DNA of 20,482 nucleotides from Treponema sp. (GTDB lineage Bacteria > Spirochaetota > Spirochaetia > Treponematales > Breznakiellaceae). This document shows positions 9,001 to 16,500 of this stretch, piece by piece (the first letter of the stretch is position 1; each line of letters opens with the position of its first letter). A program made the position numbers and the translations under genes. The notes under the pieces are model-generated. The model was not told where the DNA came from. It did not search any database and worked only from the letters and a program-made list of their open reading frames with translations. The stretch is taken from positions 1 through 20,482 of the forward strand of contig JAITES010000141.1 in assembly GCA_031281925.1 (NCBI GenBank). Reading direction: 5' to 3'.

Positions 9001-9079
9001 GGAAGAAAACACTCTTCCGGAAAAATATGCTGCCGTGATCAATTTGATCGAAGGCAAATACAGTTACTTGTTGAGGTAG
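6056..9079 (+). CDS. ygfK: YgfK-like Fe-S flavoprotein (putative selenate reductase / purine pathway oxidoreductase)
   Basis: A 1007-residue protein of the YgfK family. Residues 1-420 resemble the TIM-barrel domain of dihydropyrimidine dehydrogenases (ASPIGPAAGPHSQLAQNIAA near 50-70). A Cys-rich segment near 440-505 (CAKAPCRRGGCP, CDHQCQFYC) resembles the GltD N-terminal Fe-S region. Two dinucleotide folds follow: VIGAGPAGIAAA near 543 and VVIGGGDVAMDCARA near 664. At the C-terminus are two ferredoxin-type motifs: CSRICEICVDVCP with a preceding CLSC near 879, and CNECGNCATFCP near 922. The name 'selenate reductase' is historical; genetic work ties the family to anaerobic purine and urate breakdown. 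It could accept electrons from the FAD-less hydroxylase. No Shine-Dalgarno precedes the ATG. Confidence 0.92.
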   Translation: MSEIMRPIPFPDLLRRVEGEYKNHNSIFGIGSDKFYRGGGNFRIFGQTLASPIGPAAGPHSQLAQNIAAAYLSGARFMELKTVQTMDGADMRKAISRPCINAMDSGYNVEWSTELTVEEALAEYIKAWFLCHVLAREYGLAEQRDFMFNMSVGYSFEGITSPKIDAFIEGLKDASGTGAWASCYSWIENNTGAFRHFSKTDLQSVSPSVSPGITLSTLHGCPREEIEKIASYLIEEKKLNTYIKCNPTLLGYETARRLLDEMSYGFVSFDDHHFKNDLQFDDAAGMIRRLLDKAKKNNLIFGVKLTNTFPVEIKQNELPGNEMYMSGRSLFPLSINVAKKLAGVFGDELPVSYSGGADAFNLKDILSSGIAPVTVATTLLKPGGYERFKQLALIAQGTETGKGVKTEALNELAARISGMKRYRREYRQGSSRKTNSQLPLFDCAKAPCRRGGCPIHQKIPEYLDRLSKRDYRGAYEIILAENTAPAILGAICDHQCQFYCTRVDYDDSLAIREAKRVACEKAGGEYIASMKTPPLKTSESAGVIGAGPAGIAAAIFLRRNGVPVTVYEKRERPYGIVEYVIPSFRIPESSIKQDLALAEKAGVEFKFAAEIDSIEELRKHHRFVIIATGAWLPGDIKLEGAVDALAFLEDSKRSSLNLDLGREVVVIGGGDVAMDCARAAKRNRGVEKVSIVYRRTREFMPAQIEEIEGALEDGVEFLELLAPLSYTGATLVCEQMVLGDYDEGGRRSVKASDLRKEIRTDRVISAVGARVDTGIFTRNGIELNSKGMPLVNKYCACSLKDVYIAGDCKAGSSTVVKAIKDAKRVSKDILGKLSLEIDFIDDHEFFSDRMESIPEIYAKKGVLAGGSGKTEIEKDAGRCLSCSRICEICVDVCPNRANVMISDAEPGSVEGIHQILHIDRMCNECGNCATFCPHAGSPYREKLTIFSNGEDFMDSANPGFFSFGDGSWRVRLQDKTNFTWRREENTLPEKYAAVINLIEGKYSYLLR

Positions 9080-9081
9080 AT

Positions 9082-10410
9082 ATGATTTTAATTATTAACG
9101 GCCGCCTTGTAACCCGCGATCCTTCGATGCCCTTTATTGAAAAGGGCGCCGTAGCCATTGAGGGCAAACTCATTGCCGATCTGGGCGAGAGCGCCGCGCT
9201 TGAGTCAAGATACCCCGGCGCGGAACGCATCGACGCCCGGGGCCGCATCGTGATGCCCGGCTTCATCAATACCCACATGCACTACTACAGCACCTTTGCC
9301 CGCGGCATGAACCTTGGAACCAGGCCCGCTACGACTTTCGGCGAAATTCTCTCCGGTCTCTGGTGGCGGCTTGACAAGGAACTCGGAATGGACGACGTGT
9401 ACTACAGCGCAGTCGGCCCCATGATCGACGGGATACATTCCGGCGTTACATCGGTAATCGATCATCATGCAAGCCCCTTTGCCGTCCGGGGGAGCCTCTT
9501 CAGGATTGCGGAAGCCGCGGAAATGTTCGGTATACGGAGTAACCTCTGCTATGAAGTTTCCGACCGGGACGGACCTGAAATTGCCGCTGAGGGTATTGCG
9601 GAGAATATGGAATTTGCAAAACACTGCGCGTCAAAAAATGACGACATGCTAAAGTCCCTGTTCGGCATGCATGCTCAGATGACCATCGGCGAAAAGACGA
9701 TGAAACAGTGCGTCGAAGCCGCCGCCTCTTGCGGAATCGGTTTTCATATTCATGCGGCGGAAGGAATTGAGGATCAGATCGACGCCGTGGGCAAATACGG
9801 CATGCGGGTAATTGAGAGGCTCCATACATGCGGACTGCTTTCCAAAAAGTCGCTGGCCGTTCATTGTGTTCACATAACGGAAGAAGAGATGGATCTCCTG
9901 AAGGAAAGCAATGTTGCGGTGATTCACAATCCCCAATCCAATATGGGAAATGCCGTCGGCCTTTCTCCTGTATTGACCATGATCAAGAAAGGGATACTCA
10001 TGGGACTTGGAACCGACGGTTACAGTTCCGACATGACCGAGTCCCTGAAGACGGCGGCAATTCTCCATAAACACGGAGCCGGCATTCCCTCTGTTGCCTG
10101 GGCGGAACCTCATCTCATGCTTTTTGAAAACAACAAAACAATCATGGAACGTTTCATCAAAGGCAAACTCGGCGCCTTAAAGAAAGATCACTATGCGGAT
10201 ATCATCATCGTGGATTACAAAGCGCCTACGCCCCTGAACGAAAACACGATCAACAGCCACATCCTCTTTGGTTTTTCGGGCCGTCATGTGGATACCACGA
10301 TTATCAACGGCAGAATAATTATGGAAGAGCGGGTACTTAAAAACATTGATGAAGAGGCTTTGTTCGCCCGCTCAAGGGAACATGCCCAAAAACTATGGGA
10401 ACGGATTTGA
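9082..10410 (+). CDS. ssnA: SsnA-like putative aminohydrolase
   Basis: A 442-residue amidohydrolase of the SsnA type, which accompanies ygfK and selenium-dependent hydroxylases. It is expected to deaminate or hydrolyse a purine-derived intermediate, but the substrate is uncertain. Metal-site residues of the superfamily are visible: His65 and His67 in THMH, His222 and His224 plus Glu227 in HIHAAEG, His261 or His264 in VHCVH, and Asp312 in LGTDGYSSD. The N-terminal composite domain (residues 1-58) is typical. The ATG lies 2 bases after the ygfK stop with GAGGT about 5 bases ahead, so it is cotranscribed. Its end overlaps yqeB. Confidence 0.9.
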   Translation: MILIINGRLVTRDPSMPFIEKGAVAIEGKLIADLGESAALESRYPGAERIDARGRIVMPGFINTHMHYYSTFARGMNLGTRPATTFGEILSGLWWRLDKELGMDDVYYSAVGPMIDGIHSGVTSVIDHHASPFAVRGSLFRIAEAAEMFGIRSNLCYEVSDRDGPEIAAEGIAENMEFAKHCASKNDDMLKSLFGMHAQMTIGEKTMKQCVEAAASCGIGFHIHAAEGIEDQIDAVGKYGMRVIERLHTCGLLSKKSLAVHCVHITEEEMDLLKESNVAVIHNPQSNMGNAVGLSPVLTMIKKGILMGLGTDGYSSDMTESLKTAAILHKHGAGIPSVAWAEPHLMLFENNKTIMERFIKGKLGALKKDHYADIIIVDYKAPTPLNENTINSHILFGFSGRHVDTTIINGRIIMEERVLKNIDEEALFARSREHAQKLWERI

Positions 10411-11204
10411 ATTCCAAAAGACTCATGCCCGTATTGATAAAGGGGGCGGGGGATCTCGCTTCCGGCACGGCCCTGCGTCTCCGCCACGCCGGTTTCGATA
10501 TCGTGATGACCGAAGTTGAAAAGCCGCTTGCGGTGCGCAGGAGCGTCTGTTTTTCCGAAGCGGTCTACCAAAACCATACGCAGGTCGAAGATTGTGAAGC
10601 GCTGCTGGCCGCAAACGCGGAAGAGGCCTTACGCGTTTCGGGAGAAGGAAAAATCGCCGTCCTTGTCGATCCTCAATGCAGGTGCAGGGATCAATTAAAG
10701 GCCCCGGTACTGATTGATGCGATCATGGCAAAACGCAATACCGGCACTTCCCGTAACGATGCCCGCAGCGTTATTACGCTGGGGCCGGGCTTTAATGCGG
10801 GAACGGACTGTCATGCCGTCATAGAAACCATGCGGGGACATACACTCGGCCGGGTCATTACCAAAGGCGGCGCCCTTCCCAATACCGGCGTCCCCGGCGA
10901 GATTGGCGGTTACAGCGTCGAACGGCTTCTCCGCTCTCCTGCCGCGGGGATCTTCAGGGCGCTGGTTTCAATCGGGGATACGGTACAGGCCGGGGATACG
11001 GTTGCGGAAGTTTCAGGACTCCCCATACAGGCCGGCATTGACGGTGTAGTTCGGGGAATCCTTCCTTCCGGAATTGAAGTTTTTATGGGGATGAAGGCCG
11101 GGGATATCGATCCCCGCTGCAAGCGGGAACACTGCTTCACCGTTTCCGACAAGGCGCTTGCCGTTGCCGGCGGTGTGCTGGAAGCAATACTTTACTTCTC
11201 GTGA
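10395..11204 (+). CDS. yqeB: YqeB-like selenium-dependent molybdenum hydroxylase maturation protein
   Basis: The YqeB (EF2563-type) family, a marker of the selenium-dependent molybdenum hydroxylase trait. Its role in maturation is inferred from co-occurrence. The N-terminus carries a Rossmann-like glycine motif (IKGAGDLASGTALRLRHAGF). LGPGFNAGTDCHAVIET lies near 133-149 and GALPNTGVPGEIGGYSVERLL near 155-177. The last about 80 residues (IGDTVQAGDTVAEVSG) look like a biotinyl/lipoyl-type hammerhead. The start is uncertain: ATG 10395 overlaps ssnA by 16 bases without a Shine-Dalgarno, TTG 10407 overlaps by 4 with GGGA ahead, and ATG 10425 leaves the conserved core almost at the N-terminus. Confidence 0.88.
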   Translation: MGTDLNSKRLMPVLIKGAGDLASGTALRLRHAGFDIVMTEVEKPLAVRRSVCFSEAVYQNHTQVEDCEALLAANAEEALRVSGEGKIAVLVDPQCRCRDQLKAPVLIDAIMAKRNTGTSRNDARSVITLGPGFNAGTDCHAVIETMRGHTLGRVITKGGALPNTGVPGEIGGYSVERLLRSPAAGIFRALVSIGDTVQAGDTVAEVSGLPIQAGIDGVVRGILPSGIEVFMGMKAGDIDPRCKREHCFTVSDKALAVAGGVLEAILYFS

Positions 11205-11449
11205 TGCCCCGTGGGACTGTGTTTACAGCCCATGCCTGAAACTGTGGAGCCGCAATAGATACATTTGTTGGCTCCGTGTCCGTGGATATGTACCCTGGTA
11301 GGGGTTTGGAGACAGCCGGTTCCGTAGGATGATGAACCACAGTAGATGCATCGTTTTTCATCATTATTATGCTGATGCAGCCCGTTGAGACTTTTGGAAC
11401 AGCCGGGCCCGTAGGATGACGAACCGCAGTGTACGCATTTTGTTGCCAT
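11192..11449 (-). CDS. Small protein of three 29-residue CX2CX8CX7H units, probable metal binder
   Basis: An 85-residue protein that I cannot assign to a named family with confidence. It consists of three tandem units spaced exactly 29 residues apart: Cys5/8/17/His25, Cys34/37/46/His54 and Cys63/66/75/His83. Each follows CX2CX8CX7H, often with a second His two residues later. The core [KR]CxxCGSxxxGxGC is shared by all three units. The CCCH spacing suggests a zinc- or other metal-binding knuckle. ATG 11449 is preceded by AAGGGAG at 6 bases, which rules out the longer in-frame ATGs at 11473 and 11467. The gene converges on yqeB with a 13-base overlap and diverges from the thioesterase gene. 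Confidence 0.75.
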   Translation of the reverse strand: MATKCVHCGSSSYGPGCSKSLNGLHQHNNDEKRCIYCGSSSYGTGCLQTPTRVHIHGHGANKCIYCGSTVSGMGCKHSPTGHHEK

Positions 11450-11496
11450 ATATTTCTCCCTTACCATGATCATCGGCTTTTTTCAGCGTTTTTTTA

Positions 11497-11525
11497 TAGA
11501 CAAGAACGGCGGTATTACCTAAAAT
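11497..11525 (+). promoter_or_regulatory. Promoter of the PaaI-type thioesterase
   Basis: TAGACA (11497-11502), a 17-bp spacer and TAAAAT (11520-11525). The hexamer ends 9 bases before the ATG at 11535, and no Shine-Dalgarno is visible. Confidence 0.5.
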
Positions 11526-11534
11526 AGCGGCATT

Positions 11535-11975
11535 ATGGAAAAAAACCTGGAAAAGATACGGAATTTTTTCAAAGCTGACCGCTGGGCTTCCGGCGCGGGG
11601 ATCGTCATCGACTCGGCAGACGATGAAACGGTGCAGTGCAGCATGGAGATTCGGGACATTCACCGGAACGCGGGCGGCGCGGTTCAGGGCGGGGCAATCT
11701 TTACCCTGGCCGACCTTGCCTTTGCCGTCCACTGTAACCTTGAACTGGCCTCCGGGGAGGATCGCGGCATCACCGTGGGGCAGTCCTGCAGCATCTCTTT
11801 TTTGAAGAGCAGCCGGGGGACACGCCTCATAGCCCGCTCCCGCTGCCTTTCGCGGGGGAAGAGTATATCGGTTTATCGCATCAGCATTAGCGATGATCTG
11901 GGGGCTCCAATCGCGGAGATGATTGGTAACAGTTTCAGTACGGTAAAAAAAGACCGGGGACCTGCACAGAACTAA
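11535..11975 (+). CDS. PaaI-family hotdog thioesterase
   Basis: A 146-residue hotdog-fold protein of the PaaI/YbgC-like acyl-CoA thioesterase group, expected to hydrolyse a small or aromatic acyl-CoA in the cytoplasm. The signature is RNAGGAVQGGAIFTLADLAF (44-63), the usual GG...GGxxxxLAD helix with Asp60 as likely catalytic residue. The second half (SISFLKSSRGTRLIARSR, then a strand with SVYRISISDD) follows the family strand order. The substrate cannot be told from sequence. It is monocistronic, between the divergent small Cys/His protein and metY, and shows no functional tie to the selenium genes. Confidence 0.82.
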   Translation: MEKNLEKIRNFFKADRWASGAGIVIDSADDETVQCSMEIRDIHRNAGGAVQGGAIFTLADLAFAVHCNLELASGEDRGITVGQSCSISFLKSSRGTRLIARSRCLSRGKSISVYRISISDDLGAPIAEMIGNSFSTVKKDRGPAQN

Positions 11976-11997
11976 CATGACTTGTGGTCATGTGTTC
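11969..11997 (+). terminator. Possible terminator after the thioesterase gene
   Basis: ACATGAC (11975-11981) and GTCATGT (11987-11993) pair around TTGTG. GAAC (11969-11972) and GTTC (11994-11997) can extend the stem past a 2-base bulge. The stem starts at the stop codon. There is no real U-tract after it, so termination would be weak or factor-dependent. Confidence 0.4.
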
Positions 11998-12014
11998 CTT
12001 ATGCAAAAAAGTCC

Positions 12015-12043
12015 TTGACAAAAGCTCTCAAAGATCATATAGT
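12015..12043 (+). promoter_or_regulatory. Strong sigma70-type promoter of metY
   Basis: TTGACA (12015-12020), exactly 17 bp, then TATAGT (12038-12043): the same hexamers and spacing as the mocA promoter. Transcription should begin near 12050, giving a leader of about 40 bases with a clear AAAGGAG (12078-12084) 6 bases before the ATG. Confidence 0.8.
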
Positions 12044-12051
12044 ATATTAAA

Positions 12052-12068
12052 CCTATTGTTTTAATAGG
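12052..12068 (+). repeat. Inverted repeat at the metY transcription start
   Basis: CCTATT (12052-12057) and AATAGG (12063-12068) flank a 5-base spacer just after the predicted start of transcription. The position would suit an operator or a short 5' hairpin. No known methionine riboswitch is recognisable; the leader is too short. Confidence 0.5.
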
Positions 12069-12090
12069 AAAAAACCGAAAGGAGAATAGT

Positions 12091-13380
12091 ATGTCCGAAA
12101 AACAGTATCAATTTGAAACCATCCAGGTTCATGCCGGGCAGGAGAAACCGGATCCGGCCACCGACGCAAGGGCCGTGCCCATCTATCAAACCACGTCCTA
12201 TGTATTCCCCAGTTCAGCCTCGGCAGCGGGCCGTTTTGCCCTTAGCGAGACGGGGAATATCTATACCAGGATCATGAACCCCACCTGGGATGTCTTTGAA
12301 AAGCGGATTGCCGCTCTGGAAGGGGGCGTTGCCGCTCTTGCCGTCTCCTCGGGAGCCGCCGCTATCACCTATGCGATTCAGAACATAACCCGTTCCGGGG
12401 ATCACATTGTCTCCGACAACCAGCTCTACGGAGGGACCTATAATCTCTTTGCCAATACCTTCAGGGACATGGGGGTAGAGGTGAGTTTCATTGACGGAAG
12501 CAATCCGGCCAATTTTGAAAAGGCCATCAAACCCAATACAAAGGCTCTGTTCTTTGAAACCGTGGGGAATCCCAACGCGAGTATAGTCGATGTAAAGGCG
12601 GTTGCCGATATTGCCCACAGGCACGGCATTCCCGCCATCGTAGACAGCACTTTTGCCACTCCCTATTTGCTCAAGCCCATTGATTACGGCGTTGATATTG
12701 TCGTCCATTCGGCAACAAAGTTTATCGGCGGCCATGGCACCAGTATTGGCGGCGTTATAGTGGACGGGGGTAAATTCGACTGGGCCGCCAATGACAAATT
12801 CCCCGGCCTCTCCAAACCCAATTCAAGCTATCACGGTGTTGTCTTTACCCAGGCCGTGGGGAACCTTGCATACATCATCAAGGCCCGGGTCACGCTGCTC
12901 CGGGACACCGGCTCCGCGCTTTCGCCTTTCAATGCCTTCCTCTTCCTCCAGGGTCTGGAAACCCTTTCGCTCAGGGTGGAACGGCATACGGAAAACACGC
13001 TCAAGGTTGTGGAATTTCTTACAAAGCATCCCCAGGTGGAAAAGGTGAACCATCCCGCTCTTTCTTCCCACCGGGATCATGAGCTTTTCAAGAAGTACTT
13101 CCCCAAAGGCGGAGCGTCAATCTTTACCTTCGAGCTGAAGGGGGACGCGGAAAAGGCCAAGCGCTTTACCGAAAAACTCAAACTCTTCTCGCTTCTGGCG
13201 AATGTCGCCGATGTAAAATCCCTTGTGATTCATCCTGCCTCTACCACCCATTCCCAGATGAGCGAAACCGAACTTCTCGAATCGGGGATCAAACCGAATA
13301 CGGTACGGCTTTCAATCGGAATAGAACATATTGATGATATACTTGCCGACCTCGAACAGGGCTTCGAAGCGGTAAAGTAA
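12091..13380 (+). CDS. metY: O-acetylhomoserine sulfhydrylase / aminocarboxypropyltransferase
   Basis: A PLP enzyme of 429 residues of the Cys/Met metabolism family. Its length and opening (FETIQVHAGQEKPDPATDAR, then PIYQTTSYVF) match MetY, which makes homocysteine from O-acetylhomoserine and sulfide. The PLP lysine is Lys210 in VVHSATKFIGGHG. Also visible are LEGGVAALAVSSGAAA near 76 and the C-terminal VIHPASTTHSQM segment. It has its own promoter and a good Shine-Dalgarno, and is followed by a structured non-coding stretch, so it is probably monocistronic. Some members can use other thiols or selenide; a selenium role here would be speculation from position only. Confidence 0.93.
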   Translation: MSEKQYQFETIQVHAGQEKPDPATDARAVPIYQTTSYVFPSSASAAGRFALSETGNIYTRIMNPTWDVFEKRIAALEGGVAALAVSSGAAAITYAIQNITRSGDHIVSDNQLYGGTYNLFANTFRDMGVEVSFIDGSNPANFEKAIKPNTKALFFETVGNPNASIVDVKAVADIAHRHGIPAIVDSTFATPYLLKPIDYGVDIVVHSATKFIGGHGTSIGGVIVDGGKFDWAANDKFPGLSKPNSSYHGVVFTQAVGNLAYIIKARVTLLRDTGSALSPFNAFLFLQGLETLSLRVERHTENTLKVVEFLTKHPQVEKVNHPALSSHRDHELFKKYFPKGGASIFTFELKGDAEKAKRFTEKLKLFSLLANVADVKSLVIHPASTTHSQMSETELLESGIKPNTVRLSIGIEHIDDILADLEQGFEAVK

Positions 13381-13394
13381 GTTTAATGAAGATG

Positions 13395-13413
13395 CCCGGG
13401 ACAAGCTCCCGGG
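13395..13413. repeat. Inverted repeat CCCGGGA / TCCCGGG after metY
   Basis: A 7-bp perfect stem (13395-13401 with 13407-13413) with a 5-base loop, 14 bases after the metY stop. No T-run follows, so it is a poor intrinsic terminator alone, but it may protect the mRNA 3' end. Confidence 0.6.
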
Positions 13414-13479
13414 TATGAAGGCCGTGCGAATCACGGACGACGCAAACCGCGAACCTGAAAAACCGCTCTTTTCTTTTAC

Positions 13480-13526
13480 CAGGCTTGTTCCGAACCAAAC
13501 CCGGGTTTGGAACAGGCTTGTTTAAT
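13480..13526 (+). terminator. Structured element with palindrome and direct repeats, probable metY terminator
   Basis: CCAAACCC/GGGTTTGG (13495-13510) is a perfect 16-bp palindrome. An alternative stem pairs CTTGTTCC (13484-13491) with GGAACAGG (13509-13516). CAGGCTTGTT occurs twice, at 13480 and 13513. A modest T-rich tail (TTGTTTAATT) follows. It most probably ends metY transcription ahead of the kinase promoter. Confidence 0.5.
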
Positions 13527-13557
13527 TGTCCCGTCATTTACTTTTCGTGAGGAATGG

Positions 13558-13566
13558 TGGTAGAAT
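13558..13566 (+). promoter_or_regulatory. Extended -10 promoter of the hybrid kinase
   Basis: TGGTAGAAT matches an extended -10 (TGnTAGAAT). A weak -35, TTTACT (13537-13542), lies 18 bp upstream. The hexamer ends 6 bases before the ATG at 13573. The nearest purine-rich GAGG is about 20 bases upstream, too far to serve as a Shine-Dalgarno. Confidence 0.45.
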
Positions 13567-13572
13567 CGTATT

Positions 13573-16500
13573 ATGGCGGCACGGTATATAAAATTCAGGA
13601 ATTTATCCGGAAAAATTTGCTTATGCTTAGCCGCCGGATTCCTTGTATGCGCCGCGGGCTGCAGGATGGAAGCAAAGCCTGCGTCCCGGCAGGCGCCTTA
13701 TCCTGCGGGGGGAGTTCACCCGGCGGAGTATCCTGTTTATACTTCCTTCCGGACTGTACCCGGCGTAACAGAGGATGAGATTGCCGCCCTTGAAGCCCTG
13801 CAGGAACGAAAAGACGCATTCGTCTATGGAATGAATCTGAGTACGGAGACCTTTTTTGACGAAAACGGCGAGATCCGGGGATACACGGCCCTGTTTTGCG
13901 ACTGGTTAACGGAACTTTTCGGGATTCGCTTTGAGCCTGCCGTTTATGAGTGGGGTGATTTGATTGACGGACTGGAATCGGGCGAGATTGATTTTTCCGG
14001 CGAATTGACAGCCACAGAGGATCGCCTGAAGATCTATTTTATGACCGATGCCATTGCCGAACGTTCAATTAAGTTTATGCGGATTGTGGGGAGCGAAGAC
14101 TTATCCGATATAGCCAAAAGACGCCCCCTGCGTTATGCGTTCCTGGAGGGCACAACCACGCCCGGTCTTGTTTTGTCCCATATCAGCGGCCATATTGAAA
14201 CTGTCCTTATTAAAGATTATGGCACAGCATATTCCATGCTGAAAAATGATGAAATAGACGCCTTTTTTGACGAAGGCATTGCGGAGGCCGCTTTCGATGT
14301 TTACGGGGATGTAAAGGCGGAAGAATTTTTCCCGCTGATCTATGGGCAGGTTTCCCTTGCAAGCCAAAACCCGTTGCTGGAACCGGTAATCTCCATCGTT
14401 CAAAAGGCGCTTCAGAACGACGGCATGTACTATTTGATTGAATTGTATAACGCCGGGCAGCAGGAATACATAAGGCACAAATTTTCGCTGCAGTTGAACA
14501 AAGAGGAACACTTATACATACATGAGCATATCAACGGCGGAAATGCCGTGCCGGTATTGTTTGAATACGACACCTATCCTGTCAGTTTCTACAACAGCCA
14601 GGAAAAGCAGTGGCAGGGCATTGCCATTGATGTAATAAAGGAAATTGAAAACATCACGGGCCTGTCTTTTACGCGTTTTAATGACGGCATTACCGAATGG
14701 CCGGAACTTCTTGATATGCTTGAAACCGGTAAAGCTTCCATGATTACAGAACTGATCCGTTCGGCAGAACGGGAGAACCGTTTCCTCTGGACGGATGAAT
14801 CATATCAGACCGATTATTACGCGCTTCTGTCCAAATCCGATTTTCCGGATCTTAAAATCAATGAGGTTCTCTATAACAGGGTAGGGCTCATTCGGGACGC
14901 GGCCTACACTGAATTGTTCCGCAGCTGGTTTCCGGATCACACGGACACGGTAGAATACCGCAACACGGATGAGGCCTTTACCGCACTGGAAAACGGTGAG
15001 GTGAGTCTCGTTATGGCAACGCGGAATTTGCTTCTCAGCATCACAAATTACAGTGAACGGGCAGGCTACAAGGCAAATATCGTATTCAACCGGTCTTTTG
15101 ATTCCCTGTTCGGCTTTAATATCAACGAAACCCAACTGCGCTCCATTGTTGATAAAGCATTGCGCATGATTGATACAAACAGTATCGCCGAACGCTGGAC
15201 GCGCAAAACTTTTGACTACCGTGTCAAACTGGAGCGGCAGCGGATGCCCTGGATCATCGGGGTTTCCGGTCTCCTGTTTTGCGTTTTTGTCCTTCTGGTT
15301 GTTATGTTCTACCGGAACCGTCAGGAAGGCAAGCGGCTTGAGAAGATCGTGCAGGATCGTACCGCAAAGCTTGTCAGGCAGGACGAACTTTTGTATGCCG
15401 TAAACGCCGCCGCTGCAATTCTGCTTGCCTCCGGTACAGGGGAATTGAAAAACGCCATTGACGGCGGAATTGAGCAGATTGCGCACAGTGTGAATGTTGA
15501 CCGAATAAATGTATGGCAGAATAATCTAAAAGATGACGGACGGCTCTATTACACCTGTGTCTATGAATGGAGGAACGAAGGCACGCCGGTGTACTCAGGC
15601 GGGAAGATGGATTTTTCGTATCAGGATACGCTTCCCCAATGGGAAGAAATGCTTGCCAGCGGGTGGAGCATAAACGGTCCGATCAGCAGTTTTCAGGAAG
15701 CGGAACGCGCCGCGCTGAAACCATACTACATCAAATCCATTCTGGCCGTTCCTGTATTCCTGAAGAGTGTCTTTTGGGGTTTTACCAGTTTCGATGATTG
15801 CCGTATGGAGCGCAGTTTTCCGAAAGAGGAGGAAAACATCCTGAGATCGGCGAGTCTTCTCATTGTGAATGCCATATTGCGAAATGAAATGGCGCAGAAT
15901 GTCCGGAATGCCCTGAAGGCTGCCGAAGCCGCCAGTCGTGCAAAAGGCGATTTTCTGGCGAACATGAGTCACGAGATCCGCACACCGATGAATGCCATCA
16001 TCGGTATGACCACCATAGGTAAAGCGGCCTCCGATATAGAACGGAAAAATTACTCTCTTACAAAAATCGGGGATGCTTCAAATCATCTTCTGGGCATTAT
16101 CAACGATATATTGGATATGTCAAAAATAGAGGCAAATAAATTTGAGCTTTCCCCCGCGGAGTTCAACTTTGAAAAGATGCTCCAGCGGGTAGTTAATGTT
16201 ATTACCTTCCGGGTGGGAGAGAAAGAGCAAAGTCTTACCGTACATATCGACGGGGCAATTCCCCATACCCTGATTGGAGACGACCAGCGGCTGGCCCAGG
16301 TGATTACCAATCTTTTGAGTAACGCGGTAAAATTTACGCCGGATCACGGTTCCATCACGCTGGATGCTGATTTTGTGAAAGAGGAAAACGGTCTCTGTTC
16401 CATTCAGGTCAAAGTAAAAGATACCGGCATAGGCATCAGCAAAGAACAGCAGTCCAATCTCTTTCATTCCTTCCAGCAGGCCGAAAGCAGCACCACCCGC

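Noticed and set aside
11450..11473. Upstream in-frame ATG codons for the small Cys/His protein (11473 and 11467)
   Set aside because: A well-placed AAGGGAG supports ATG 11449, and the repeat pattern begins right after that codon.
11367..11978. Minus-strand 203-codon frame covering the thioesterase
   Set aside because: It is antisense to the thioesterase and overlaps the start of the small Cys/His gene; no recognisable domain.
14800..15486. Minus-strand open frame of 228 codons inside the hybrid kinase gene
   Set aside because: It is antisense to recognisable SBP, transmembrane and GAF coding sequence and has no motif or start signal.
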